Assembly (NCBI GenBank): GCA_046729895.1
Contig: JBKPHP010000138.1
Coordinates: 1-22,756, forward strand
Direction: 5' to 3'
DNA: 22,756 nt
Origin: DASXBA01 sp046729895
Lineage (GTDB): Bacteria > Actinomycetota > Thermoleophilia > Solirubrobacterales > Thermoleophilaceae
Each line of letters starts with the position of its first letter. Within the stretch, counting starts at the first letter, position 1. The position numbers were made by a program, and so were the translations under genes. Positions 7,818 through 14,816 of the stretch are shown piece by piece. Below the pieces are notes generated by a model, which made no database searches, was not told where the DNA came from, and saw only the letters and a list, made by a program, of their open reading frames with translations.

Positions 7818-9287
7818 ATGTCCAAGGAAGGAATAACGAGAAGGCGCCTGATCGGCACGGCGGCCGCCGGGACGGTGGGCGCGGGTCTGGCCACGGCGCC
7901 CGAGGCTTCGGGGCATCGCAGGCGTAGGCGTCACGCCGACGTGGCGGTCGTTGGTGCCGGGCTTGCGGGACTCACCGCCGCGCGGGAGCTGGTGCGGGCG
8001 GGTCGCTCGGTGGTGGTCCTCGAAGCGAGGGAGAGGGTGGGCGGGCGTCTCCTGAACGAAAGGATCGGCGGCGGCGAGGTCACCGAGGTCGGCGGCCAAT
8101 TCGTAGGGCCGACCCAAGACCGCATCCTCGCCCTCGCGCGCGCGATGCGCGTCCGGACCTTCAGGACCTACAACGAGGGCAGCAACGTCCAGTACTACAA
8201 CGGGAAGCGGAGCCTCTACTCGGCCAGCGGATTGCCGACCGATCCCGGCTTCATTAAGGACCTCCCGGCCCTAGTGTCGCTCGACGGTCTCGCCCGGGAG
8301 GTGCCCGTGGACGCGCCCTGGCGTGCGGCGCGCGCGGCCGAGTGGGACTCGCAGACGTTCGAGTCGTGGAAGCAGGCCCTCCTGACAACGGCCTCCGGGA
8401 AGGCGACCCTCGACGCAATCGCACAGGCGCTTTGGGGCGCCGAGCCGCGCGACATCTCCCTGCTGTTCGCCCTCTTCTACGTGGCGGCGGCGGGGAACGA
8501 GCGCACCCCTGGCACCTTTTTCCGCCTGACCACAACCGGGAACGCCGCCCAGGACAGCCGCCTGGTGGGCGGCTCGGCGCTGATCGCCCGGCGACTCGCG
8601 CGGCGGCTGGGCAGGCGCGTGGTGCTCGATTCGGCGGTGCGGCGGATCAGCCGGCGGCGGAGACACGTGACGGTGGAGTCAGACCGGCTGGTAGTCGAGG
8701 CGCGGCGGGTGATCGTGGCGATCCCACCAACGTTGACCGCCGAGATCGAGTATCACCCCAAGCTGCCCGCCAGGCGCGCCCAGCTCGTGCAGCGCTACCC
8801 GCAGGGATGGTTGCTCAAGTGCGAGGCGGTGTACGACACACCCTTCTGGCGCCCGAGAGGCCTCTCCGGGCAGTCCGTCTCCGACACCGGCCCGGCGACC
8901 GCGACCTTCGACAACACCCCGCCCGATGGCCGGCCCGGCGTCCTGATGGGCTTCGTGGGCGGAGATCAGGCGCGCTCCTGGGCACCTCGTTCACGCGCGA
9001 GGCGCCGCGGCGCCGTGCTATCCAACTTTGCCACCTACTTCGGCGAGGAGGCACTCCATCCCCGCCGCTACCTGGAAAAGGACTGGTCGCGCGAGGCTTG
9101 GACGCGTGGCTGTCCCACCGGTTTGCTGGCACCAGGCGCACTGCTCGAGTACGGCCCGTTCATCCGGCGGCCCGTCGGTCGCATCCACTGGGCGGGCACC
9201 GAGACGTCTACCTTCTGGAACGGCTACATGGACGGCGCAGTGCGCTCCGGGGAACGAGCCGCCCGCGAGGTGCTCCGCAGACTCTGA
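7818..9287 (+). CDS. Flavin-dependent amine oxidase with Tat-type signal
   Basis: FAD enzyme of the monoamine/polyamine oxidase family, oxidising amines to aldehyde, ammonia or amine, and hydrogen peroxide. The product has 489 residues. The N-terminus TRRRLIGTAAAGTVGAGLA is a probable twin-arginine export signal, so the folded flavoprotein would act outside the membrane. The FAD-binding motif VVGAGLAGLTAARE (GxGxxG at 46-51) ends in acidic Glu69, followed by the GG doublet RERVGGR. The C-terminal flavin motif GRIHWAGTETSTFWNGYMDGA begins at 454. Cys432 in RGCPTG lies where covalent-flavin MAO enzymes have their Cys, but covalent attachment is not proven. It stands alone on the plus strand, divergent from LOG/decarboxylase, and could oxidise amines made by the latter (inference). 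Confidence 0.9.
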   Translation: MSKEGITRRRLIGTAAAGTVGAGLATAPEASGHRRRRRHADVAVVGAGLAGLTAARELVRAGRSVVVLEARERVGGRLLNERIGGGEVTEVGGQFVGPTQDRILALARAMRVRTFRTYNEGSNVQYYNGKRSLYSASGLPTDPGFIKDLPALVSLDGLAREVPVDAPWRAARAAEWDSQTFESWKQALLTTASGKATLDAIAQALWGAEPRDISLLFALFYVAAAGNERTPGTFFRLTTTGNAAQDSRLVGGSALIARRLARRLGRRVVLDSAVRRISRRRRHVTVESDRLVVEARRVIVAIPPTLTAEIEYHPKLPARRAQLVQRYPQGWLLKCEAVYDTPFWRPRGLSGQSVSDTGPATATFDNTPPDGRPGVLMGFVGGDQARSWAPRSRARRRGAVLSNFATYFGEEALHPRRYLEKDWSREAWTRGCPTGLLAPGALLEYGPFIRRPVGRIHWAGTETSTFWNGYMDGAVRSGERAAREVLRRL

Positions 9288-9368
9288 CAGCGAACCCAGC
9301 GCAGGCACGCCGCACCGTGTATGGGCTGGAGCGCAATGGTCGCGGAGCTGCGAGCAGGCGCGTGCTCT

Positions 9369-11795
9369 TTAGCGCACGACGAAGTTCACGAGCTTGCCCG
9401 GCACCACCACGGTCTTGACGATCTCCTTGCCGTCCAGCCGGGCGACCAGCTTTTCGGACTCGCGGGCGATGCGCTCCTGCTCTTCCTCGGATGCGTCCGC
9501 GGGCGCCTGGAGGCGATCGATCAGCTTGCCGTTGAGCTGGACCACCAGCGCAACCGTCTCCGACACGAGCAGCTCCCGGTCGGGCTCGGGCCAGGGCTGC
9601 TCCCATACGCGCCTGCCGGTCATCTGCTCGTAGACCTCGGAGCCCAGATGCGGCGCGAAGGGAAACACGAGGGAGGCCGCGGTGGCAATCGCGAACCGCA
9701 CGTGGGAGGCATCGGCCGACTCTCGCTCCCTGCGGATCTCGTTGACCAGCTCGATCACGGCCGCGATCGCGGTGTGGGTGGCGAACCGATCGCCGAGGTC
9801 GCGGGTCACCTTGTCGATAGCCCAATGAGCCTTGCGCAGCAGCGTGCTCGGCTCGCCCTGGGGCTCATCAGGCCCCTCGGGAGCCTCGTGGGCCGCACGC
9901 CACAGGCGTGAGAGGAAGCGGAAGAGACCGTCGATCCCCTCGTCCGACCAGTCACCGCCCTCCGCCGGATGACCGACATAAAGGATGTAGCAGCGGAGCG
10001 TGTCCGCGCCGTAGCGCTCCACGTACTCGCTTGGGCTGACCACGTTGCCCTTGGTCTTGGACATCTTCGCCCCACCGCGGGTCACCATCCCCTGCGTGAA
10101 CAGCCGCTCGAAGGGCTCCTCTACGTCGAGCAGGTGCATGTCCGCCAGGGCCTTGACGAAGAACCTGGCGTACATCAGGTGCAGGATCGCATGCTCGACT
10201 CCACCGATGTACTGGTCGACCGGCATCCAGCGTCGCAGCACCTCGCGATCCCAGGCGGCCTCATCGTTGCGGGCATCGCAATAGCGCAGGAAGTACCAGG
10301 CCGAATCGACGAAGGTGTCCATCGTGTCCGTCTCGCGGTGGGCCGGGCCGCCGCAGCTCGGGCAGTCGGTGTGGACCCAGTCCTCCGCCGTCGCCAGGGG
10401 CGAGCGCCCTTTCGGCGCGTAGTCCTCGATGTCGGGCAGCTCGACGGGCAGCTGGTCGTCGGGTACCGGCACGATGCCGCACGTCTCGCAGTAGACGACC
10501 GGAATCGGGCACCCCCAGTAGCGCTGGCGTGAGAGCAGCCAGTCACGCAGCCGGTAGTTCACCGCCGGCTTGCCCAGCCCCCGCTCCGCCAGCCAGTCCG
10601 TGATCGCCTTCTTCGCCTCCGGCGCCGCCATGCCGTCGAAACCGTCGGAGTTCACCAGCCGCTCGTTCTCCGAGTGGCCGACGAACGCCTCGTCCTCCGG
10701 CGCCGCGCCGTCGGCCGGCTCCACCACGCGTCTAATGGGCAGATCGAACGCCTTCGCGAACTCGTAGTCGCGCTGGTCGTGCGCCGGCACGCCCATGATC
10801 GCCCCGGTGCCGTACTCCATCAGCACGTAGTCGGCGACGAACACGGGGATCTGCTCGCCGTTGACGGGGTTGGTGACAGTCTTGCCGAGGGGCACCCCGG
10901 TCTTCTCCTTGTGCTCGGCGCCGCGCTCCTCGACCGGCTCGTTGAGCGATCTGTTGACGTACTCGTGCACGTCGGGCGCGTCGCTCATGCGGAAGACGTC
11001 GGGATGCTCGGGCGCCATCACGAAGAATGTGGCCCCGAAGAGTGTGTCCGGACGGGTGGTGAAGACCGGATAGTCGACACCGAGCTCCTCCCAGCGGAAG
11101 ATGGCCTCGGCGCCCTCGGAGCGGCCGATCCAGTGCTCCTGCATGGTCAGGACGTGGTGCGGCCAGTCGATGTGGCGCATGTCCTCGAGCAGCCGGTCCG
11201 CGTACTCGGTGATCTTGAAGAACCACTGCTCCAGCTGGCGGACCTCCACGAGCGTGCCGCAGCGCTCGCAGCGGCCGTCGATCACCTGCTCGTTGGCGAG
11301 CACGGTCTGGTCCTTGGGACACCACTTGACCGCCGCCTCCTTGCGGTAGGCCAGGCCCCGCTCGAAAAGGCGCAGGAAGATCCACTGGGTCCAGCGGTAG
11401 TAGCTCGGCTCGTGGGTGCCGAACTCGCGCGTCCAGTCGATCGAGAGCCCCCAGTCGCGCAGCTGGCGCCGAAACTCGTCGATCGACGTCTCGGTCGACT
11501 CGCGCGGGTGCTGTCCCGTCTTGATGGCGTGGTTCTCGGCGTTGAGGCCGAAGGCGTCGTACCCCATCGGGTGCAGCACCCGATGGCCGGTGCGGCGGTA
11601 GAAGTGGGCGACGGCGTCGCCCACCGAGTAGTTCTTCAGGTGGCCGATGTGGGGCTCGCCCGAGGGGTACGGCAGCATCTCGAGCACGTAAGCCTTGGGC
11701 CTCTCATCCGGTGCGTTCGACACCTCCCATGTGCGCTCGTCGGCCCAGACGCGCTGCCACTTGCGCTCGATCTGCTTGGGGTAGTAACGATCCAT
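9369..11795 (-). CDS. leuS: Leucyl-tRNA synthetase
   Basis: Class I aminoacyl-tRNA synthetase charging tRNA-Leu in the cytoplasm. The product has 808 residues, within the bacterial range. Catalytic signatures are the HIGH-type PHIGHLKNY at 48-56 and KMSKTKGN at 577-584. Between them are the editing CP1 insertion (including TTRPDTLFGATF and the MEYGTGAIMGVPAHDQRDYEFA region) and zinc-type CxxC pairs. An anticodon-binding domain follows, ending in the family's C-terminal KTVVVPGKLVNFVV. ATG 11795 is the first Met and matches the usual MDRYYPKQIERKWQ opening. There is no Shine-Dalgarno; a TAACCT box lies 10 bases upstream. It is convergent with the amine oxidase (81-base gap) and divergent from the alpha/beta hydrolase pair. 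Confidence 0.97.
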   Translation of the reverse strand: MDRYYPKQIERKWQRVWADERTWEVSNAPDERPKAYVLEMLPYPSGEPHIGHLKNYSVGDAVAHFYRRTGHRVLHPMGYDAFGLNAENHAIKTGQHPRESTETSIDEFRRQLRDWGLSIDWTREFGTHEPSYYRWTQWIFLRLFERGLAYRKEAAVKWCPKDQTVLANEQVIDGRCERCGTLVEVRQLEQWFFKITEYADRLLEDMRHIDWPHHVLTMQEHWIGRSEGAEAIFRWEELGVDYPVFTTRPDTLFGATFFVMAPEHPDVFRMSDAPDVHEYVNRSLNEPVEERGAEHKEKTGVPLGKTVTNPVNGEQIPVFVADYVLMEYGTGAIMGVPAHDQRDYEFAKAFDLPIRRVVEPADGAAPEDEAFVGHSENERLVNSDGFDGMAAPEAKKAITDWLAERGLGKPAVNYRLRDWLLSRQRYWGCPIPVVYCETCGIVPVPDDQLPVELPDIEDYAPKGRSPLATAEDWVHTDCPSCGGPAHRETDTMDTFVDSAWYFLRYCDARNDEAAWDREVLRRWMPVDQYIGGVEHAILHLMYARFFVKALADMHLLDVEEPFERLFTQGMVTRGGAKMSKTKGNVVSPSEYVERYGADTLRCYILYVGHPAEGGDWSDEGIDGLFRFLSRLWRAAHEAPEGPDEPQGEPSTLLRKAHWAIDKVTRDLGDRFATHTAIAAVIELVNEIRRERESADASHVRFAIATAASLVFPFAPHLGSEVYEQMTGRRVWEQPWPEPDRELLVSETVALVVQLNGKLIDRLQAPADASEEEQERIARESEKLVARLDGKEIVKTVVVPGKLVNFVVR

Positions 11796-11805
11796 CTCAG
11801 CCCGG

Positions 11806-11811
11806 AGGTTA
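11806..11811 (-). promoter_or_regulatory. Candidate -10 box (TAACCT) for leuS
   Basis: TAACCT on the minus strand ends 10 bases before ATG 11795. It fits the TANNNT pattern seen at other starts, with a transcript start predicted 0-4 bases before the ATG. No T-box-like leader fits in this space. Confidence 0.4.
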
Positions 11812-11895
11812 CATTCGGGCCCTGCGGCCAGGGCGGATCAATCCCTCAGTCGGGCGTTCCCGCCGTGGATGACCGAGTCGGACGCCTGGCATGGC

Positions 11896-11901
11896 TACAG
11901 T
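11896..11901 (+). promoter_or_regulatory. Candidate -10 box (TACAGT) for the hydrolase pair
   Basis: TACAGT ends 8 bases before GTG 11910. It supports that GTG as the true start, because upstream in-frame codons would lie before or within the promoter. Confidence 0.45.
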
Positions 11902-11909
11902 CGCCGCTC

Positions 11910-12815
11910 GTGGAGGCGGACGCATTCGAGATCCACCGCTGGGAGCACATCGCCTACCTGCGCGAGGGCTCCGGCGGCTTCCCACTGCTCCTGCTCCACG
12001 GCTGGCCCGAGACCAAGCGGATCTGGTGGCGCAACGTGCGGCCGCTCGCCGAGGCGGGCTTCGAGGTCATCGTGCCCGACCTGCGCGGCTACGGCGACTC
12101 CGGGCTCGGCTCGGATGGCGAATACGACGTGGCGACTCACTCGCGCGACATGGAAGCCCTGTTGCGCGCCGAGCCCGGCCGCGAGCCCTGCGTGGCGTGC
12201 GGCGGCGACCTCGGCGGCGTGATCGCCCAGGATCTCTCGCTGCGGTTCGACGGCCTGGTCGACCGGCTGGTCCTCTTCAACACGATCCCCCCTGCTCTCT
12301 CCGACAGTCAGCCGGAGGTCCCCCGAGAGGTGCAGGCGGCCTCCGACTACTTCCTGCGCCAGGGAACCGACGCCGACGGCCTGGCCGCGGAGCTGGACAC
12401 CCCTGACAAGCGCCGCCGCTACGTCGCCGAGATGTACGGGCCCCGCTTCTGGGCGGCCCCCGGAAGCTTCGCGCCGGACGACGTCGACTTCATGGTCGAG
12501 CCGTACGGTGACGCCGAGCGTTTCCGCGCCTCGATCTCGATCTACGAATACGCGGTACGCGCCCGCGAGTGGTCCGAGGCCCCGAGGCTGCGTGAGCCGA
12601 ACCCCACTCCCGCCCTCATCCTCTACGGACCCGAGGACCACGTGATCCCGCGCGATTTCCCGAAGCGGATGGAGCTCGCCTTCCCCAACCGGATGGGGCC
12701 GTTCCTCGTAGAGGGCGCCGGGCATTTCCTCCAGTGGGAGCGGGCTGAGGTGCTGAACTCGGCGCTGCGCTGGTTCTGCGGCGACCTTCTTGCGGATAAC
12801 GTCCAGCGGCCATGA
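11910..12815 (+). CDS. Alpha/beta hydrolase, epoxide hydrolase / dehalogenase type
   Basis: Cytosolic alpha/beta-hydrolase using an Asp nucleophile. From GTG 11910 it has 301 residues. HGWPE at 30-34 is the oxyanion/HGxP motif. The nucleophile elbow is CGGDLGG with Asp100, the acid is Asp243 in YGPEDHVIP, and the base is His272 in EGAGHFLQWE. An Asp nucleophile and a cap region with several Tyr residues fit epoxide hydrolases or haloacetate/haloalkane dehalogenases rather than esterases. The exact substrate is not readable. The frame is open upstream across leuS only as an antisense shadow; GTG 11910 follows a TACAGT box. The last four bases overlap the next hydrolase start (ATGA), so the two are translationally coupled. 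Confidence 0.82.
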   Translation: MEADAFEIHRWEHIAYLREGSGGFPLLLLHGWPETKRIWWRNVRPLAEAGFEVIVPDLRGYGDSGLGSDGEYDVATHSRDMEALLRAEPGREPCVACGGDLGGVIAQDLSLRFDGLVDRLVLFNTIPPALSDSQPEVPREVQAASDYFLRQGTDADGLAAELDTPDKRRRYVAEMYGPRFWAAPGSFAPDDVDFMVEPYGDAERFRASISIYEYAVRAREWSEAPRLREPNPTPALILYGPEDHVIPRDFPKRMELAFPNRMGPFLVEGAGHFLQWERAEVLNSALRWFCGDLLADNVQRP

Positions 12816-13671
12816 CGAGCCGCGAGGTCGTCCAGGCGCACGAGGCAGCTGGGCGGCGCTTCCAGGCCGACGGAATCGGGTCGTTCGTCCGCGACGAAGG
12901 CGACGGCGAGCCGGTGGTCTGCCTCCACGGCGTGCCCTCCTCCTGCTACCTGTACCGAAAGGTGATCGCGAAGCTGGCCGGCCGCGGGCTCCGCGGGGTG
13001 GCATTCGACCTGCCGGGCCTCGGTCTGGCCGAGCGGCCGGCGGAGCGCGACTACACGTGGACCGGGCTGGGGCGCTTCGCCCGAGCCGCTGTCGACGCTC
13101 TGGAGCTCGACCGCTTCCACCTGGTGGTGCACGACATCGGCGGGCCCGTGGGTTTCGAGCTCGCCGGCGCGGTCCCCGAGCGCGTGCGCTCCCTGACCTT
13201 GCTGAACACCCTGGTCGAGGTCGACGGCTTCAAGCGACCCTGGTCGATGGAGCCGTTCGCGCGGCGCGGCATCGGCGAGGCCTACCTGGCGACGCTCGCG
13301 AAGCCGGCCTTCCGCCGGCTCTTCTACCTCCAGGGTCTCGAGGATCGGAGCGCCATGGCCAAGGAGGAGATCGACGCCTACGTCGACCTGCTGAAGCGGG
13401 TGACGGCGGCAAGGCGTTCCTGAAGATCATGCGCGGCTTCGAGCGTGGGCCGGAGAAGCAGGAGCGCTATCTGTCGACGCTGCGCGACGTCCCTTACCCC
13501 GTCCAGATCGTCTGGGGCGCCCGCGACCCGACCTTGCGGCTGGAGACGCACGGCGAGGCGGCGCGCCGTGCCGCTGGGCTTGACGAGATCCACGAGCTGC
13601 CGGCGAAGCACTTTCTGCCGGAGGACCAGGCGCCGGCGATCGCGGAGCGGGTGGCCGCGATCGCGGGCTGA
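12812..13671 (+). pseudogene. Haloalkane dehalogenase-like alpha/beta hydrolase, frameshifted
   Basis: Second Asp-nucleophile alpha/beta hydrolase, starting at ATG 12812 in an ATGA overlap with the first. The opening part has HGVPSSCYLYRKV (HGVP at 39-42), FDLPGLGLAERP, and nucleophile Asp108 in VVHDIGGPVGFE. After LLKR at about 13399 the frame runs to a stop at 13421-13423 (203 residues). The expected continuation GDGGKAFLKIMRGFERG lies in the -1 frame and runs to 13671, with acid Asp (WGARDPTL) and base His (AKHFLPED). One missing G in the run at 13398-13400 would restore a protein of about 286 residues. As read, the catalytic His is lost. It is either a recent inactivation or a sequencing error in a G run. 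Confidence 0.8.
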
Positions 13672-13748
13672 GCCTACGGTGTCGGGCGCGGGCTCCCGTG
13701 ATCATCGCCGCAGCTCCGTTTCTGGGGACGGCCCCTGGTACTCCGGGT

Positions 13749-13889
13749 TCACGCCGCGAGCGGCAGCGGCTCCTGCGCCGGCGATAGTCTCACGAGCGGC
13801 TTGCCGCGGCGGGTGACGAGGACCTCCTCGCCCGCCACGACCCGCTCCATGTAGTAGCCGAAGTAGTTGCGGAACTCGTGGGCGCCAAC
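13749..13889 (-). pseudogene. Phd/YefM-type antitoxin remnant without its own start
   Basis: The segment VGAHEFRNYFGYYMERVVAGEEVLV-TRRGKPLVRLSPA looks like the small Phd/YefM fold of type II antitoxins, which bind DNA and neutralise a partner toxin. It has 46 codons plus a stop. Between the tRNA 3' end and this segment there is no ATG, GTG or TTG in frame. The first Met (MERVV) lies inside the domain and would remove the DNA-binding N-terminus. No PIN, RelE or other toxin follows; the next gene downstream is the frameshifted hydrolase on the other strand. It is therefore an orphan relic, or is translated only as the C-terminus of the endonuclease frame. Confidence 0.6.
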
Positions 13890-14417
13890 CGCGGTCGCGA
13901 ACGGCGCACTGTTCGTCGCGGGGATGGAGCTGACGGGACTCGAACCCGTGCCCTCGTGTCTGCCAGACACGCGCTCTTCCAACTGAGCTACAGCCCCAAA
14001 AAACTCGTAATCCGCCCCAAGGTTAATGCACGCCCGCTGCCCATTTCTGGCGGGCGTCACGCGGAGATTGATCGCGCGTCTGCCTGCGGCTAATTCGCCT
14101 GGAAGGAGGTAGCAACGATCGAGCCCACCCCAATAGACCCCCAACAAATCGATCTCGTCAGCGGAGTAGGACTTCCGCACGTGGCCGCTGTAGGTCCATC
14201 GGTAGGACTGCAAGTTGACCTTGATCACGGCTGATTCGTCGTCCAGTCCGCCCCACTTGCACTGCACCCGCAGGATGCGGTCTCCGATCTCGAATGCGAG
14301 GTCATATCGACCATGCTCGGCGACTGGCCTGAGCACCGGTATCCCCAGCTCGGTGGCCGCGGCGGCGATCTTCGCCTCGGCTATCGCTCCCTTGAGGTTC
14401 GGTCCCTGCACGAACAT
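13749..14417 (-). CDS. PD-(D/E)XK homing-endonuclease-like protein, frame running through a tRNA gene
   Basis: Resembles the 'group I intron-associated PD-(D/E)XK endonuclease' family (I-Ssp6803I-like, PDDEXK_5). From ATG 14417 the open frame has 222 codons. The nuclease part is residues 1-140: Glu14 in GAIAEAKIA, Asp39 in GRYDLAFEI, and Q52-x-K54 in LRVQCKWG are the expected catalytic set, followed by the family tail DRCYLLPGE and LRVTPARNGQRA. The frame then continues with no stop through the complete tRNA-Ala gene (residues 141-164, read as GAVAQLEERVSGRHEGTGSS) and an antitoxin-like segment to 13749. No group I intron is present. GC content is locally lower (33 of 60 bases at 14101-14160), consistent with acquisition. 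GTG 14411 is an alternative start. The true C-terminus is uncertain. Confidence 0.75.
   Translation of the reverse strand: MFVQGPNLKGAIAEAKIAAAATELGIPVLRPVAEHGRYDLAFEIGDRILRVQCKWGGLDDESAVIKVNLQSYRWTYSGHVRKSYSADEIDLLGVYWGGLDRCYLLPGELAAGRRAINLRVTPARNGQRACINLGADYEFFGAVAQLEERVSGRHEGTGSSPVSSIPATNSAPFATAVGAHEFRNYFGYYMERVVAGEEVLVTRRGKPLVRLSPAQEPLPLAA
13925..13997 (-). tRNA. tRNA-Ala (anticodon GGC)
   Basis: A complete 73-base cloverleaf including A73. Acceptor GGGGCTG pairs with CAGCTCC and contains the G3-U70 wobble that identifies alanine tRNAs. The D arm is GCTCAGTTGGAAGAGC. Anticodon stem CGTGT/ACACG encloses loop CTGGCAG, giving anticodon GGC. The T arm is ACGGGTTCGAGTCCCGT. The 3' CCA is not encoded. 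There is no intron in the anticodon loop. The gene lies entirely inside the open frame of the endonuclease-like protein, on the same strand, with its first base at a codon boundary. Confidence 0.97.
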
Positions 14418-14424
14418 ATGTTCG
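14411..14424. promoter_or_regulatory. Perfect GAAC-N4-GTTC palindrome (LexA/SOS-box-like)
   Basis: CGAACATATGTTCG is a perfect 14-base palindrome matching the Gram-positive/actinobacterial LexA operator pattern CGAAC-N4-GTTCG. It overlaps the ATG (14417-14415) of the endonuclease-like gene and lies 20 bases after the rsfS stop. LexA would block transcription or elongation there and release it after DNA damage. The match is direct; binding is inferred. Confidence 0.55.
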
Positions 14425-14444
14425 CACAAGGTGCGGACGGCAGG

Positions 14445-14816
14445 TCAGCCCACCGCGCGGCTCGGCGCCTCTCCCCAGAGCTGCTCCAGGCGGTAGTACT
14501 CGCGCGCGTCGGGAGTGAAGATGTGGACGACGCAGTCGAGGTAATCGAGCAGGATCCAGCGGGCCTCGCCCACGCCCTCGGCGCGACGCGGCAGCAGATC
14601 CTCCTCGTGCTTCAGCGACTCGTGCACGGCGTCGTGGAGGGCCTTCGCCTGGCGCTCCGTGTTGCCGCTGCAGATCACGAAGAAGTCGGTGTAGCTCACG
14701 ATCCCGCGCAGGTCGATTACGCGCACGTCGCGCGCCTTCTTGTCGGCCGCTATCGAGGCGATCCGGTCAGCCAGGGCGGCGCCGTCCACGGCCTGGTTCT
14801 CGGCGGACGCCGGCAT
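14445..14816 (-). CDS. rsfS: Ribosomal silencing factor RsfS
   Basis: Binds ribosomal protein uL14 on the 50S subunit and prevents subunit joining, lowering translation in stationary phase or starvation. The product has 123 residues, normal for the family (DUF143/Iojap). Recognisable parts are IASIAADKKARDVRVIDLRG, SYTDFFVICSGNTERQAKALHDAV and the C-terminal WILLDYLDCVVHIFTPDAREYYRLEQLW. ATG 14816 overlaps the nadD stop by one base (TGATG), indicating translational coupling, as in the conserved proA-nadD-rsfS order. It is followed within about 30 bases by the endonuclease-like gene, which looks like an insertion at the end of this operon. Confidence 0.95.
   Translation of the reverse strand: MPASAENQAVDGAALADRIASIAADKKARDVRVIDLRGIVSYTDFFVICSGNTERQAKALHDAVHESLKHEEDLLPRRAEGVGEARWILLDYLDCVVHIFTPDAREYYRLEQLWGEAPSRAVG

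Noticed and set aside
11819..11834. GCCCTG-CGGC-CAGGGC hairpin between leuS and the hydrolase as a leuS leader or T-box
   Set aside because: It lies upstream of the probable leuS -10 box, is short, and has no T-box features.
10674..11909. Long plus-strand open frame antisense to leuS leading into the first hydrolase
   Set aside because: It is a high-GC antisense shadow of leuS; hydrolase homology begins only at GTG 11910 after a TACAGT box.
13390..13410. Programmed -1 frameshifting in the second hydrolase
   Set aside because: A -1 slip would restore the frame, but there is no X-XXY-YYZ slippery heptamer; a missing G in a G run is simpler.
13724..13740. GGGG-ACGG-CCCC hairpin as terminator after the hydrolase
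   Set aside because: Only a four-pair stem and no T tract in either direction.
13925..14417. Group I intron associated with the endonuclease
   Set aside because: The tRNA is continuous with an intact anticodon loop, and no intron core fits in the space between the nuclease frame and the tRNA.
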